Notes: generated from the sequence alone by a model not told the origin. A DNA stretch of 64,000 bases from CAWAPS01 sp963783945 (GCA_963783945.1 CAWAPS010000010.1:1-64000); one strand, 5' to 3'. Counted from the stretch's first letter, positions 18,019 to 27,560 are shown. Program-made: numbers and translations.

Positions 18019-18419
18019 GGGCCATGCAGGTCAAGGGTAGCCAGCAGGTCGTTTAGGGGATCTCGTAAACGAGGCCGGTCGCCCGAGGGGAACAGGTCAG
18101 GCCGCTGTCGGCACACTGGGGTCACGAACGCAAGAGGGACGGCACGCTTGCTGGCCGTGGCAGGGACCAGATCGCGCTGGTGGCCAAGGACTCTCAGCCC
18201 AAATTGTTTCTGTGAGGCTGTTGGCCCAACGGTGGGGCTATGACGACGATCCGTTGGAGCAGGTCCGCCTGCCCGCCGCCAACCATGCTCGGGACGCCAT
18301 TCTGGACGCGGGTAGTCACCAGCAGTTCACATTGTGGCCTTGGCCCTTTGTGAAAGTGAGCGGAGAAGGCAAACCGTCGAGAGTGTCGCCTTTGAGCGAG
18401 TACCGCCCTTGAAGTACCT

Positions 18420-18715
18420 CGGCCGCTGTCGGGGTCTGGCTGCCGGTACATTCGCAAAGAACGGCGTGGCGGGGAACGACACCCGCAGATGGTCCCTCAG
18501 GCCGGGGCCAGAGCTTCGATCAGCCCGAAACCGGCGCCTTCAGCGAGGTAGATGGGCTGGTAACCATGAGTGGTGCAGCTGGATCCGAACTTGGCGATGA
18601 TCGCGGACGCGTCGCCGACGAAGACGGACGTTACGGGCTGCTGGGCCGCGAGGCATTGAGCGGTGTAGTTGGGCCGTAGCCGAAATCTCGCTCACGTCGT
18701 CGTACACGTCGACGC
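18420..18715 (-). pseudogene. Broken paralogue of the substrate-binding lipoprotein
   Basis: On the minus strand the frames read APNYTAQCLAAQQ, VFVGDASAIIAKFGSSC, GYQPIYLAEGAGFG and PATPFFANVPAA. They match APNYTAQCLAAKN, LIVEDASAIIARVAKDC, GYDPVYVIGEGSFG and PNLPYWVNTPAN of the intact protein at 16747-18018. A frame change follows DDVSEISAT at the upstream end. It is a dead second copy in inverted orientation. Confidence 0.6.
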
Positions 18716-18742
18716 GCCCACCGGGAATCTTCTCGCCGCTGG

Positions 18743-18850
18743 TGACGGCCTATTGGGGTAGGTTTCGTCCGGCCACCATGAAGCGGTGCCCGTCCGGCGA
18801 GCGGATGCCGAATTCTTCCCGTCCCCACGGCCCGATGGTTGCAGGCGGCG
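18743..18850 (-). pseudogene. VOC-family protein, C-terminal scrap
   Basis: The minus strand reads GPWGREEFGIRSPDGHRFMV and AGRN, with a stop soon after. This is the last strand of many glyoxalase/bleomycin-resistance-type proteins (G.REFGVRDPDGHR). About 30 codons are left, next to the broken substrate-binding gene. Confidence 0.45.
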
Positions 18851-18859
18851 AGGTCCCTC

Positions 18860-19322
18860 TTGATCTTTCGGTCCAGGACGGGCTATAGCTGATCTGCCGG
18901 CTCGGTCTTGTTCACAGTGCGTGCGAAAATGCGTTCGTGCGACTTCGCCGGGTACCCGATCCACCAGGGTCGCGTGCCCCCGGGTGAGAGATCTCTCTGA
19001 AGCCCTGCTCGCGCTGAAGCGGCGACACGAACACAAAGCCCGGAGGCTGGGTGTACGAGATCGACGTTCGTTTCGATGGCAACGGGCGGTGCCACCCGAT
19101 TGGATGACGGGCGCGATGCGGGCGGGTCTTTTGGGTGGCGTTCTGGGTTGAACCCAACAGGCTTCGGGTGGTGCGGTACTCAGCTGATCGCATGGCGTGC
19201 GGCGGAGCATCGGACGCAAGCGTTGGCGGCGGCTGGCTCAAGCCCCCCGCCGCTCACGTCGGCAAGGTAGGAGCGCGGTTTGGCCCGTTCGGCCGAGTGG
19301 CGGCGCGGACGGTTGAAGTGGC
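18860..19322. other. Gap without a recognisable gene
   Basis: Overlapping open frames on both strands show no family motif. Nothing else could be supported. Confidence 0.35.
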
Positions 19323-19928
19323 GTGACGATGGGGCGTGACGAATCTGCGCGCCCTGCTCGTGATCGCTCGGCCCTGGTGGGCACGATGATCTCCGGAGGA
19401 TTCGGGCTGGCCTGGGCCATGTGGGGCGCCTCGGGCCTGGCCGGGGTCGCGGCGGTCGCGGTTCGTGTTGCGGGGATCTTTCTCGGGCTGGCGATCATCG
19501 TGGGCGCTGCGCGCCTGCTGGAATCGCGCTTCGAGGGGCCCCCCGGTGGTCGCGGCCCCATGTTCGCCACTCGTGCCTACCGCGTCGTTGTCGCCGTCGA
19601 GGTCGTCGCGCTGTTCGGCGGCGGCGCCATCCTTGGCGCGACCGGCCACTCCGCGTATGTCGCGGCGTGGTTCGCCACCGTCGTGGGCGCTCACTTCTTG
19701 GCGTTCGGCCGCCTGTTCGCGTCTTTCTTCAAAGCGCTCGGAGTTCTGCTGGTCGCCGGCGGCGTGGCCGGCGCCGCGCTCGGGCTCGCTGGCGGTGGCC
19801 GAGACGGCATCACCGCCGTTGCGTCGCTCGTGGCCGCGGCGGGTCTGCTGGCCGCGGGCCTCTGGAGTCTCCGCGCGGACGGGATGATCCGAGGTGGGTG
19901 CTCCTCACGAGCGAACCCTCCTCGTTAG
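19323..19928 (+). CDS. Integral membrane protein of unknown function
   Basis: This is a 201-aa protein with about six predicted membrane segments. The clearest are SGGFGLAWAMWGASGLAGVA, AVRVAGIFLGLAIIVGA, RVVVAVEVVALFGGGAIL, YVAAWFATVVGAHFLAF, FKALGVLLVAGGVAGAALGL and GITAVASLVAAAGLLAAGL. The GTG at 19323 and an ATG two codons later are both possible starts. I do not recognise the family, and no neighbour suggests a role. The codon use is native-like. Confidence 0.6.
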   Translation: MTMGRDESARPARDRSALVGTMISGGFGLAWAMWGASGLAGVAAVAVRVAGIFLGLAIIVGAARLLESRFEGPPGGRGPMFATRAYRVVVAVEVVALFGGGAILGATGHSAYVAAWFATVVGAHFLAFGRLFASFFKALGVLLVAGGVAGAALGLAGGGRDGITAVASLVAAAGLLAAGLWSLRADGMIRGGCSSRANPPR

Positions 19929-20245
19929 GCGCACGGTGCTTCCGACCAGCCGCCGCAACCCGCACAACGCACTACGAACCCACAGGCCCCGGTAGGCGCC
20001 ACCTCAGTGATCCACGCCGGCTATGAGGCGCTGCGGAGGACCGACCTGGTCCATAGGCCGAACCTCAACCGGCGACCCCGATGGGCGGCTCGGCGACTTC
20101 CCCGGGGTCTGTCGTCGGTCAGCGAAGTTCGCGATTGATCCGAGAGCTGGGATTCCTCGACAAGACCATCCACCACTGTAGGTGGTGGACCCTCCAGCCC
20201 TCGGGACTGCTAGGTGTCCGGAGGTGCTGGAGGAAGCGGCTGACC
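19929..20245. other. Gap without a recognisable gene
   Basis: No gene, repeat or regulatory site could be supported between the membrane protein and the IS21 remnant. Confidence 0.35.
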
Positions 20246-20600
20246 ATGTTGTCCCAGGAGGTTTACATGGACGTTGTTGCCCTGCCCCGTCAAGGTTGGA
20301 CGATCGGTCAGATTGCCGAGAAGATCGATCGTCACCCGGCGACGGTGTCGTCGCGGTTGAAGAAGGGCGGTCCGCCGTCGAGTCGGTCCGCGCCGGCCGG
20401 TCATGTGCCGGTGGTCGACGACCGCTGGAAGACTCGAATCAAGGGGTTTGTTGGATGCCAACCCGCAGCTGTTGGCCACTTCGGTAGAGCGGATCATCGG
20501 GACCGAGGGGTATGAGGGGGTCGTATGAGAGCCTGGTCCGCCGTCTACGTCAGGTGCGCGGTGTGCACCGCCGGCACAGCCCGGCGGTGTCGCCAGGGCC
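20246..20600 (+). pseudogene. IS21-family transposase (IstA) N-terminal remnant
   Basis: The ATG at 20246 starts MLSQEVYMDVVALPRQGWTI, then GQIAEKIDRHPATVSSRLKK, the helix-turn-helix start of IstA-type transposases. After a shift near 20440 the frame reads LLDANPQLLATSVERIIGTE, and after another near 20512 SYESLVRRLRQVRGVHRR, in the right order. The DDE catalytic core and the istB gene are missing. Confidence 0.7.
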
Positions 20601-20961
20601 GGCGATCTAATCCTCTATGGCAGCGAGAAATGGCCCGATCACCCCGAGGAGGGGGTACCTGTTGTGGCCGAAGGGCTGCTTCAAGAGTTTGACCCCTACT
20701 CGGTCACCGAGCAGCTGCAGACTCCCTTCGGGCGAACATCGCGGAGCGTAGCGAGCGTTCTGGCGTCACGTTCTGGCTGCTCAGTGCGGCTTTCCGCCAG
20801 CTTCACGCATCCGCGTCCGGCTCTCGACCCGTCGATTGGAACTCACGTGGCATCACGGGGTGGGGCATTCGGCGCGGATGTTCTGCTCGGCCAGCTGGAG
20901 GTCGAGCGTCTCATCACAGTCCCGGCGGCCCGGGGATAAACGCGACGATTAGGTCCAGGAG
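20601..20961. other. Short unrecognised open frame
   Basis: The plus frame ending at 20939 begins with coding-like AGDLILYGSEKWPDHPEEGV and PVVAEGLLQEFDPYSVTEQ and then loses that character. I recognise no family. It may be a gene fragment between the IS21 relic and the sigma-factor gene. Confidence 0.25.
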
Positions 20962-21525
20962 ATGATTTTTGTCCGGCGTGGTAAGTGGATCGGGGTGCTG
21001 GTGCGTAAAGACGGTGTGCGAGACCAGCGGGACGAGTTCGTCGAGTTCTACGGGACAAACAAGGACAGGTGTCTTCGTGCCGTCGCCGCCAGCGGAGTCG
21101 ACCCCAATCTGGCGGAGGAGCTGGTAGCCGAGGCCTTCGCACGAGCCTGGAGGTACTGGGCCAAGGTCAGCCGACACCCAGCCCCCGTGGCGTGGGTGAT
21201 GCGCACCGCCGTGAACACCCGGGTGTCATGGTGGCGGCGCTGGCGCCGGGAGGTGCCCCTGGCCGGGCATGACCCGGCCTCGCCGGACCATCCCCTGGAC
21301 GGCATCGACACCGCCGTGATGGTGGCGCTGGGGCGCCTGCCGGCCCGTCAACGGGAAGTGATCACCCTGCGGCTCCTTCTCGATCTGGACACCGAGACCA
21401 CAGCCCAGGTGCTCGGGATCGCGCCGGGAACGGTCACCGCCCACCTCTCGCGAGCCATCAGCGCCCTCCGCGCCCAGCTTCCCACCACCGCCCCCCAACA
21501 CCACATCAGCGAGGTGACCCCATGA
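20962..21525 (+). CDS. ECF-type RNA polymerase sigma factor
   Basis: This 187-aa protein has the two conserved sigma regions. Region 2 lies at residues 20-80 (DEFVEFYGTNKDRCLRAVAA, LAEELVAEAFARAWRYW). Region 4 lies at about 115-175, with LPARQREVITLRLLLDLDTE and the helix-turn-helix TAQVLGIAPGTVTAHLSRAI. A GTG at 21016 is a possible later start. Its stop overlaps the next start (ATGA at 21522-21525), so it is coupled to the membrane protein that follows, probably its own regulator. Similar pairs respond to envelope or oxidative stress. Confidence 0.85.
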   Translation: MIFVRRGKWIGVLVRKDGVRDQRDEFVEFYGTNKDRCLRAVAASGVDPNLAEELVAEAFARAWRYWAKVSRHPAPVAWVMRTAVNTRVSWWRRWRREVPLAGHDPASPDHPLDGIDTAVMVALGRLPARQREVITLRLLLDLDTETTAQVLGIAPGTVTAHLSRAISALRAQLPTTAPQHHISEVTP

Positions 21526-22145
21526 CGAACGACAACGACATGCTCAGCCCACTCCGAGAGGCCCTCTCCGGGCTGCACATGCACACCCCAGTCGAGGCGA
21601 TCCTGCACCGGGCGGCCGTCCAACGACGCAAGCGACGGGCCGCACTAGGCGCGACCGTGGCGGCCAGTGGCGTCGCCGCCGCGCTCGTCGCGGCCGGTGT
21701 CGGATCCCCCCGCCATGCGCCGCCGGCCCACTCAAGCGGGCCTCAGCTGGCCGCGTTCACCGTGACCAGCGGTCCCGGCGGGGCCACCAGTCTGACGCTG
21801 CGTAAGGGCGGGCAATGGCAAGTCAACGCCGCCGCGCTTCGCGATGCGCTGGCCGAACACGATATTCCCGCCCTTGTCACCGTGGGCAAGAGCTGCGACA
21901 CGAACCCGGAGCCAGCCGGCCTCGATCAGGTCATCACCTCAAACAGGCAGACCGATGGGAACGTGGATGTGATCTTCAACCCAAAGGCCTTGCCGCCCGG
22001 GGCCGAGATCAGCATCGGCCTCTTCCCCGCCCACACCAAGTTCAGCCTGATCGACCAGAACGACGCACTTCACTGCGCCACCGACGCAGGCCAGCCCACC
22101 GTCCCCGGATCATTAGACCCGCACATCACTCGAACCTCAGCTTGA
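21522..22145 (+). CDS. Single-pass membrane protein coupled to the ECF sigma factor (possible anti-sigma or sensor)
   Basis: This 207-aa protein has a cytoplasmic N-terminus of about 40 residues, a basic stretch VQRRKRRAALG, one membrane segment (ATVAASGVAAALVAAGVG, near residues 44-61) and an outside domain. The start overlaps the sigma-factor stop by four bases. The topology fits an anti-sigma factor, but I see no zinc-binding HxxxCxxC motif, so it would belong to another class. The outer domain holds two cysteines (SCDT and LHCAT) that could sense redox state. That last point is speculation. Confidence 0.65.
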   Translation: MTNDNDMLSPLREALSGLHMHTPVEAILHRAAVQRRKRRAALGATVAASGVAAALVAAGVGSPRHAPPAHSSGPQLAAFTVTSGPGGATSLTLRKGGQWQVNAAALRDALAEHDIPALVTVGKSCDTNPEPAGLDQVITSNRQTDGNVDVIFNPKALPPGAEISIGLFPAHTKFSLIDQNDALHCATDAGQPTVPGSLDPHITRTSA

Positions 22146-22903
22146 AACGGACGCTGGCATGCCAGCCAGAAACCCCGGCGGTCACCCGCCTTCACGCCGA
22201 GCAACCCGTCACAACCTCGAGGAACCCACTTCCCACCCCGCCAGACTGACGAAAATACAGAATAACGGCATCGGAACAGCCCCCGGCGTTCTGGTTCGCT
22301 TCGCAACGACGTTCTGTGCTAAGGGTAGGAGGCGATGAGCCGATCGTTTCAGATCTTCCTTCCTGAGCGACCGGATATCGGGCCGCGGTGGCCGATCTGG
22401 GTTGGCAGCGAAAGGAAGACGCACAGTCTGACTGTCGTTAGCCAAGACGCTCTGAACTCGCATTGGGCCCACACCATCCCGCCTACCGTTGATCGGGGCG
22501 ACCCTGCTCGGGCGGTTGGTACGCCATCATGGGACAGCTGGAACGGGGAGGAAGGCTCGGGACGGGCTCTCGGTCCGGTCTGAGCAGTTCGCTTGTTCCT
22601 GCCTCGGCCGGGCGATCGGGTGCCTAGATCGGACGTTCAGCCGCGTTGGCGGACCGTTGCGGCCGTCTAGGGCCGGGTGGAGCGTACCCCGGGTTCCTAT
22701 CGTGGTCGGTGACGGGGTCACCGGTGCCCTGGTCGGGGTTCCGGCAGTGTGATGGCGCGTTAATCCATCACCAACGGCGCCCCGGCTCGGCCCGTACGCT
22801 GGCCCCGCGATCGAAACGCCTCGTCAGGCCGGTTGAGTTGGGCGGTCCGGCTCCGACAATCTTTCCGTTGCGTGGGGTCCCGGAAGGCCGGTGCCCGCCT
22901 ATT
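22146..22903. other. Gap without a recognisable gene
   Basis: Short open frames exist on both strands (for example at 22335-22583 plus), but none has a family motif, and no repeat or RNA gene was seen. Confidence 0.35.
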
Positions 22904-23617
22904 TCAATGGGCTTCACCTTGATGGGCGTCCTTGACCACTTCCCTCGCAACAACGGAAAGGCGACGTCGAGATTGTCGAGCCTGAGTCCTGAGCTGCTCG
23001 AACGCCTGTCGGGGACCGATCCCCTCCCGCGCTATCAGCACTCCTTTGGCCTGTTCGATCACCACCCGGGCTTCGAGGGCCTTCTCCAGCTGTGTGGCCA
23101 ACTCGCCGCGCTCCTCGCTCTGCAGGGTGGTGGCTATGGCCAGCGCCGCCAGATCGGTGAACGACGTCAACGCCAACTCACCCTCGGGGGTCCAGGCGTG
23201 TGCCTTGGCGGAAAAGACCGCGACCACGCCGACGGCGTCGGACGCATAGGGGATTGGGCTAGCCAGCACAGCCCGCAGGCCGTCGCTGACAGCCCGGGCG
23301 CTGAAGTCGCCCCAGCGGCTCTCGTCAATCAGGTCCTCGCAGCTGACCAACTCCTTCTCGTTGAAGGCAGTGATGCAAGGCCCGGCGCCATGCTCGATCT
23401 GAAGGGACTCCAGCTTGTCCATCCGGGGATCGGAGACCGCTGCGTTACGCAGGGCCATCTCTCCGTCGATAAGCATCAGTCCCGCCCCGTCCACCGAGAA
23501 CAGGTCATGCGTCGTGGATACGACCAGATGTATTGCCCCGTTCAGATCCTCGGCACCGTAGCGAAGCCGGTCTAGGTCTTTCAGGGCGGCCCTGAGCTCA
23601 CTCACCCCAAAGGTCAT
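22904..23617 (-). CDS. GAF-ANTAR transcription antitermination regulator
   Basis: This 237-aa protein has an N-terminal GAF sensor domain (residues about 25-160, with HGAGPCITAFNEKELVSCED and DAVGVVAVFSAKAHAWT) and a C-terminal ANTAR RNA-binding domain. The ANTAR part reads LEKALEARVVIEQAKGVLIA and ends QSRRRLSVVAREVV. ANTAR proteins bind paired hairpins in leader RNA and prevent termination. I chose the ATG at 23617; the upstream in-frame start adds seven residues. No target hairpins were found next to it. In actinomycetes such proteins control stress and lipid genes. Confidence 0.85.
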   Translation of the reverse strand: MTFGVSELRAALKDLDRLRYGAEDLNGAIHLVVSTTHDLFSVDGAGLMLIDGEMALRNAAVSDPRMDKLESLQIEHGAGPCITAFNEKELVSCEDLIDESRWGDFSARAVSDGLRAVLASPIPYASDAVGVVAVFSAKAHAWTPEGELALTSFTDLAALAIATTLQSEERGELATQLEKALEARVVIEQAKGVLIAREGIGPRQAFEQLRTQARQSRRRLSVVAREVVKDAHQGEAH

Positions 23618-23937
23618 GATCCTGTGCCCACGCTGCAATGCTCAGCACACCGGTCAAGGCGCATCAGTGTCCCCCCTGTTCTCCATGAAGCCGCAACGTA
23701 GCTCAACAGCCTGGGAGAAGCTGAAGAATTCCGCCTTGGTGTGTTTGACGATCGGTCCGGCGCGACCCCGGCCCGCCTGACAAGAGTAGGGACAGGGTTG
23801 TTTCGACATCGCTCGGGTGGGTATTGTAAAGCGTACCGCCTTGAACCTGCGGATTGAACTCGACGGCCGACCAGCTTCCGCGCACCGTGACGGTGTCGCC
23901 TCCTGGCTGGACAGTTGTTTTGGCGCAGGAGGCGATC

Positions 23938-24093
23938 ATGTTTGCAATCATTGTTTTGGCGTTGTTGGCCTTGGTGCTTTTCGGGGTGGGTTTCACCGTC
24001 CATGTGCTTTGGTGGATAGCCATCGCCCTGGCGGTCGTGTGGGTGATCGGGTTTCTGGTCCACCCGAGCGGAGGACGCTGGTATCGATGGTAG
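23938..24093 (+). CDS. Small hydrophobic membrane protein (51 aa)
   Basis: The ATG at 23938 follows GGAGGCGATC. The product is nearly all membrane-spanning: MFAIIVLALLALVLFGVG and LWWIAIALAVVWVIGFLV, with HPSGGRWYRW at the end. Such two-pass small proteins are common next to envelope-stress genes in actinomycetes; the role is unknown. A frameshifted paralogue lies at 32648-32788. Longer in-frame starts upstream lack the ribosome site. Confidence 0.7.
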   Translation: MFAIIVLALLALVLFGVGFTVHVLWWIAIALAVVWVIGFLVHPSGGRWYRW

Positions 24094-24193
24094 GCCCGCG
24101 CTCAGACGGCGTGCATAGAGGCGCCCGGACCTGGGTACTGGATACCGCGACTTCGCTTGACGACTGCTTGTCCAGCGAGGAGGGAGAAACAAA

Positions 24194-24769
24194 GTGACGA
24201 CCGCAGAGATCGTTATCGTCGTGGTTGTAGGAGTGATAGTGCTTATCGCCTTGGTCCTGGCTCTGGGCGCGGCCACACGCCGGCGGGAGCGGCGCCGGCT
24301 GCAGCAACAGTTCGGTCCTGAATATGAACGCACCGTGGCCGCTACGGGAGATCCAAAACGAGCTGACGCGCAACTGCGCGACCGGGTGGACGAGCAAGAG
24401 CGTCTCCGGATTCGGGCCCTGAGCCGGGTCGACCGGGACGCATTCTCGCAGGAGTGGCGGGGGATCCAGGGGCGGTTCGTCGACGCCCCCGATGACTCGC
24501 TAGTGCAAGCGGACGACCTGCTGAGCCGGGTCATGGGCCAGAGCGGCTACCCAGTGGAGGACTTCGACCGCCAAGCGGATCTGATTTCGGTCGATCACGC
24601 CCACCTGGTTGACAACTACCGCAAGGCTCGGGCAGTTCGCGACGCCAGCCTGAAAGGGCCGATAGAAACAGAACAGCAACGTCGGGCGCTTCTGGCTTAC
24701 CGGTCGCTGTTTTCCGAGCTGCTCGACGAGCCGAGTGCCGAGACGCCCGAGCCCGAGATCCATTCGTGA
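24194..24769 (+). CDS. Membrane-anchored protein with a conserved helical C-terminal domain
   Basis: This 191-aa protein has an N-terminal membrane anchor (AEIVIVVVVGVIVLIALVLA) followed by a charged segment and a helical domain from about residue 95. The GTG start has AGGAGGG nine bases upstream. The domain pattern RGIQGRFVDAPDDS, LLSRVMGQ and LLAYRSLFSELL recurs in the next gene, so the two are paralogous halves of a small system. The stop overlaps a possible GTG of the next gene. The family is seen in actinomycetes as uncharacterised proteins; no enzymatic motif is visible. Confidence 0.7.
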   Translation: MTTAEIVIVVVVGVIVLIALVLALGAATRRRERRRLQQQFGPEYERTVAATGDPKRADAQLRDRVDEQERLRIRALSRVDRDAFSQEWRGIQGRFVDAPDDSLVQADDLLSRVMGQSGYPVEDFDRQADLISVDHAHLVDNYRKARAVRDASLKGPIETEQQRRALLAYRSLFSELLDEPSAETPEPEIHS

Positions 24770-24795
24770 ACAACCCAACAGAAAGGCCAGAAGCG

Positions 24796-25431
24796 ATGAG
24801 CACTGATCTGTCTGGACCGGCGAAGAACGCCCCGAAGTCGCCGGAGGAGCGACCCGATCAGCCGCCGTCCGATGCGGGCGCTTCCCGACCCGCACCGGCC
24901 CTCGCCGAAGAGCCAGCCCCCCAGGACGCGGACAGTTACCAGAACATAGCCACGACCGACGAACTCAGCGCCACACCCGCCGAGTCCGAGCAGCCCGTTC
25001 CCCTGGGTAATGGGGTCGATTACAGCGACAACGCGGCCGCCGGGGGAAATCCGGCAGTCGCAGCTCCCGAAGGCGGAGCCAACAGTGCCGACCCTTCTCA
25101 ACAGATGGCAGCGCAGGCGAACCCCCCGCCTACCGGCGGTTCGACGGAGCAAGCAGGCGGGGCCGCCGGGCAGTCCTTCATCGGCGACGCCTCTAGCTAC
25201 GCCCGACGGTGGGAGTCCATCCAGGTCGGCTTCGTCGACGATCCCCGAGCTGCGGTGCACGAAGCGGAGACCCTGGTGTCGGACGTGATGGGCGAGGTCA
25301 TCGCCACGTTCCAGCAGCAGCGCCAGCAGTTAGAGGCGCAGTGGTCCGGCGGCGGTCAGGCGTCAACCGACGATCTGCGGGGCGCGTTCCAGCGCTACCG
25401 GGACTTCTTTCACCGCCTGTTACAGATCTGA
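24796..25431 (+). CDS. Protein with disordered N-terminus and the same helical C-terminal domain as its neighbour
   Basis: The product has about 211 aa if it starts at the ATG at 24796 (AGAAAGG upstream); the GTG at 24766, overlapping the preceding stop, adds ten residues. Residues 1-125 are rich in Pro, Ala, Ser, Glu and Gly and look disordered. The last 80 residues read RWESIQVGFVDDPRAA, LVSDVMGEVIATFQQQRQQL and RGAFQRYRDFFHRLLQ, the pattern of the neighbour's domain. No membrane segment is present, so this is probably a soluble partner of the anchored protein. Function unknown. Confidence 0.7.
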   Translation: MSTDLSGPAKNAPKSPEERPDQPPSDAGASRPAPALAEEPAPQDADSYQNIATTDELSATPAESEQPVPLGNGVDYSDNAAAGGNPAVAAPEGGANSADPSQQMAAQANPPPTGGSTEQAGGAAGQSFIGDASSYARRWESIQVGFVDDPRAAVHEAETLVSDVMGEVIATFQQQRQQLEAQWSGGGQASTDDLRGAFQRYRDFFHRLLQI

Positions 25432-25765
25432 CAGGTCACATTCTCTACGACTGCCTTAGCCGCAGCGCCGACACGAGTGATGCGTAGGCGACCAATGGGC
25501 GCTACGAGCCACTCCTAGGACCGAAGTCAATTCACGCCGCACGAGTCCAGCGAGCGCGGATCTTCATCTCCACCGGAATGCGGCCCGCGGGGCCGGTCAA
25601 GGGGCCTGATCTTCCGACTTGAGTACCCGGAGCGAAGCCGCCTACACACATCGATTCGGCCCAGCGGTCAGTCTGGCGGTGGCCCGAGCCGTCTAGATGA
25701 TTGGGGGCCGGGGTGGAGGGTAAGTACCAGCCGTACAAGCGGGCAGACGGAAAGGAACGGCAATC
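25432..25765. other. Gap without a recognisable gene
   Basis: Nothing could be supported apart from the ribosome site GGAAAGGAA just before the ATG at 25766. Confidence 0.35.
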
Positions 25766-26779
25766 ATGGCAGCTCGGGAGGCGACTGCCCGACCGGATCG
25801 CGACGCAACGAGCCTGGATGGCCCAACCGATTTACCCAAGCCCTCTCTGGTTGCCGTTCTCAAGCGGGCGCGGGTCGAGTTTCGCAACGACAATCTCACC
25901 ACTCTCGCCGCCGCGCTTACCTACTACAGCGTGCTCGCCGCCGTGCCGGGACTGGTGGTCGTGTTCACCGCACTGGGCCTGTTCGGAAAGAGCGTCACCA
26001 ATCGGGTGGTGGCCGAGGTCAACTCCGTTGCCCCCGGTTCCAGTGGCCACTTCGTGCAGAACCTCATGGCCCAAGCCCAGTCGCACAAATCGGGCACCGG
26101 GGTCACGGCACTCGTCGGTATCGTCATCGCGTTGTGGTCGGCTTCGAGCTACGTCAACGCCTTCCGTCGCGCCTCCAACGTCATCTACGGCATCGGAGAG
26201 GGCCGCCCGGTCTGGAAGACGGTCCCCCTGCGGGTAGCGGTCACCATCGTCGCGGTCGTCGTGCTGGTGCTCTGCGCGCTGATCGTTGTCGTCAGCGGGT
26301 CTATTGCACGAGCCGTGGGCAACGCCATTGGCGCCGGCCACAGCGCAGTAGTGGCGTGGGGCATATTCAAATGGCCACTTCTTGTCATTCTGGTGTCGGT
26401 CCTGCTGGCGGTGCTGTTCTGGGCCAGTCCCAACGCCAAGCAGGCCGGCATCAGGTGGGTGAGTCCTGGCGGGGCCATCGCTACCCTGGGGTGGGTGGCG
26501 ATGTCCGTGCTGTTTGCGATCTACGTCGTCAACTTCTCGTCATATAACAAGACCTACGGGGCACTGGCTGGCATCGTCGTCTTCCTCATATGGCTGTGGC
26601 TGAGCAATCTGGCCCTTCTAGTGGGGGCGGAGGTCAACGCGGAACTAGACCACGCCAAAGCTATAGCGAAAGGATTGCCAGAAGACGTGCGCCCGTTCGC
26701 GGAGCCGCGCGACACCCGTAGACTCGATGAATCCGACCGGCGGGCGGTCCGGCAGGCCGACTCGTTGCGAAGGGAGTGA
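25766..26779 (+). CDS. YihY/BrkB-family inner membrane protein
   Basis: This 337-aa polytopic membrane protein has about six membrane segments. Family signatures are RVEFRNDNLTTLAAALTYYS near residue 35, the WSASSYVNAFRRASNVIYG segment, SPGGAIATLGWVAMSVLFA and the C-terminal YNKTYGALAGIVVFLIWLWL with NLALLVGAEVNAEL. The family was once thought to be RNase BN and is now an uncharacterised transporter-like group. In actinomycetes it often lies near small envelope proteins, as here. No partner gene is coupled to it. Confidence 0.85.
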   Translation: MAAREATARPDRDATSLDGPTDLPKPSLVAVLKRARVEFRNDNLTTLAAALTYYSVLAAVPGLVVVFTALGLFGKSVTNRVVAEVNSVAPGSSGHFVQNLMAQAQSHKSGTGVTALVGIVIALWSASSYVNAFRRASNVIYGIGEGRPVWKTVPLRVAVTIVAVVVLVLCALIVVVSGSIARAVGNAIGAGHSAVVAWGIFKWPLLVILVSVLLAVLFWASPNAKQAGIRWVSPGGAIATLGWVAMSVLFAIYVVNFSSYNKTYGALAGIVVFLIWLWLSNLALLVGAEVNAELDHAKAIAKGLPEDVRPFAEPRDTRRLDESDRRAVRQADSLRRE

Positions 26780-27082
26780 CGTCCTAGGAACCGCGGATCC
26801 CCGCCCTGAGCGGCAGTTTCAGACGGTTGGGGGTATCACAGCACTGTCTTGAGGCTTCGCATTCCCCGGGCGGGGATGAAGCGCCGGTGTGCGGCTGCAG
26901 CTTGAGCCGTCCGGCCCAGTTGTAAGTCGCCGACGCGGTGGACAGGCGCCTGTTACGTGAGCCGCCAAGGACTAGCCATGGCGATGAAGGGTCCCGTCCT
27001 AGGACCCCTCGTGACGGCGAGCGGAGAGCCGGCGGGCGGCGCGGTCACGGACGAGCTGTCACTCTCGGGGTATGTTCGGGCC
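26780..27082. other. Gap without a recognisable gene
   Basis: An open frame runs upstream of 27083 in the same frame as the DNA-glycosylase remnant but shows no similarity. No other signal was seen. Confidence 0.35.
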
Positions 27083-27560
27083 GTGCCCGAGCTGCCCGAC
27101 GTCGAGGGGTTCCGTCGCCTGCTCCACTACCACGTAGTCGGCCAAAAGGTCACGGCCGTCGAGGTCCGTGACCCGGGCATGGTTCGGGGCCGGTCCGGCC
27201 AGGCCTTCGTGCGCCAGCTCGAGAGCCGACGGTTTAGTGAGGCCGACCGGCGCGGTAAGTGGCTGCTGGCCCGCACGGACGGCCCGACGGGATGAGATCC
27301 TGTGGCGAGCCAGGATCCACCCTGCACGCCGGCTCGGTGATCTCCAACCGCACGAACGCGAAGAGCTCGGCCGGAGTCTGCAGCGAGTCCTTCGAGCCTC
27401 GGTGCCAGTCGGAGCGATCCCGAGATGGGCCACGTGGCTCAGCTCGCAACGCTCCCTAACAGATCCGCACTGCCCACGCTGCCGGGCGCACCTAGCAACA
27501 AGCCGGGTCGGCGGGCGCACCTCATACCGGTGCCCCGTCTGCCAGCCGACTCCCACCTGA
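27083..27560 (+). pseudogene. Fpg/Nei-type DNA glycosylase with a large internal deletion
   Basis: The GTG at 27083 gives MPELPDVEGFRRLLHYHVVG and RDPGMVRG, the N-terminus of formamidopyrimidine-DNA glycosylase/endonuclease VIII with the catalytic Pro2 and Glu3. Near 27290 the frame changes and the DNA jumps to DEILWRARIHPARRLGDL, from the helix-two-turn-helix domain, and to the zinc finger CPRC...CPVC at the end. About 100 residues of the normal 270-290 are missing. The protein would be inactive even if the frame were restored. Confidence 0.75.
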
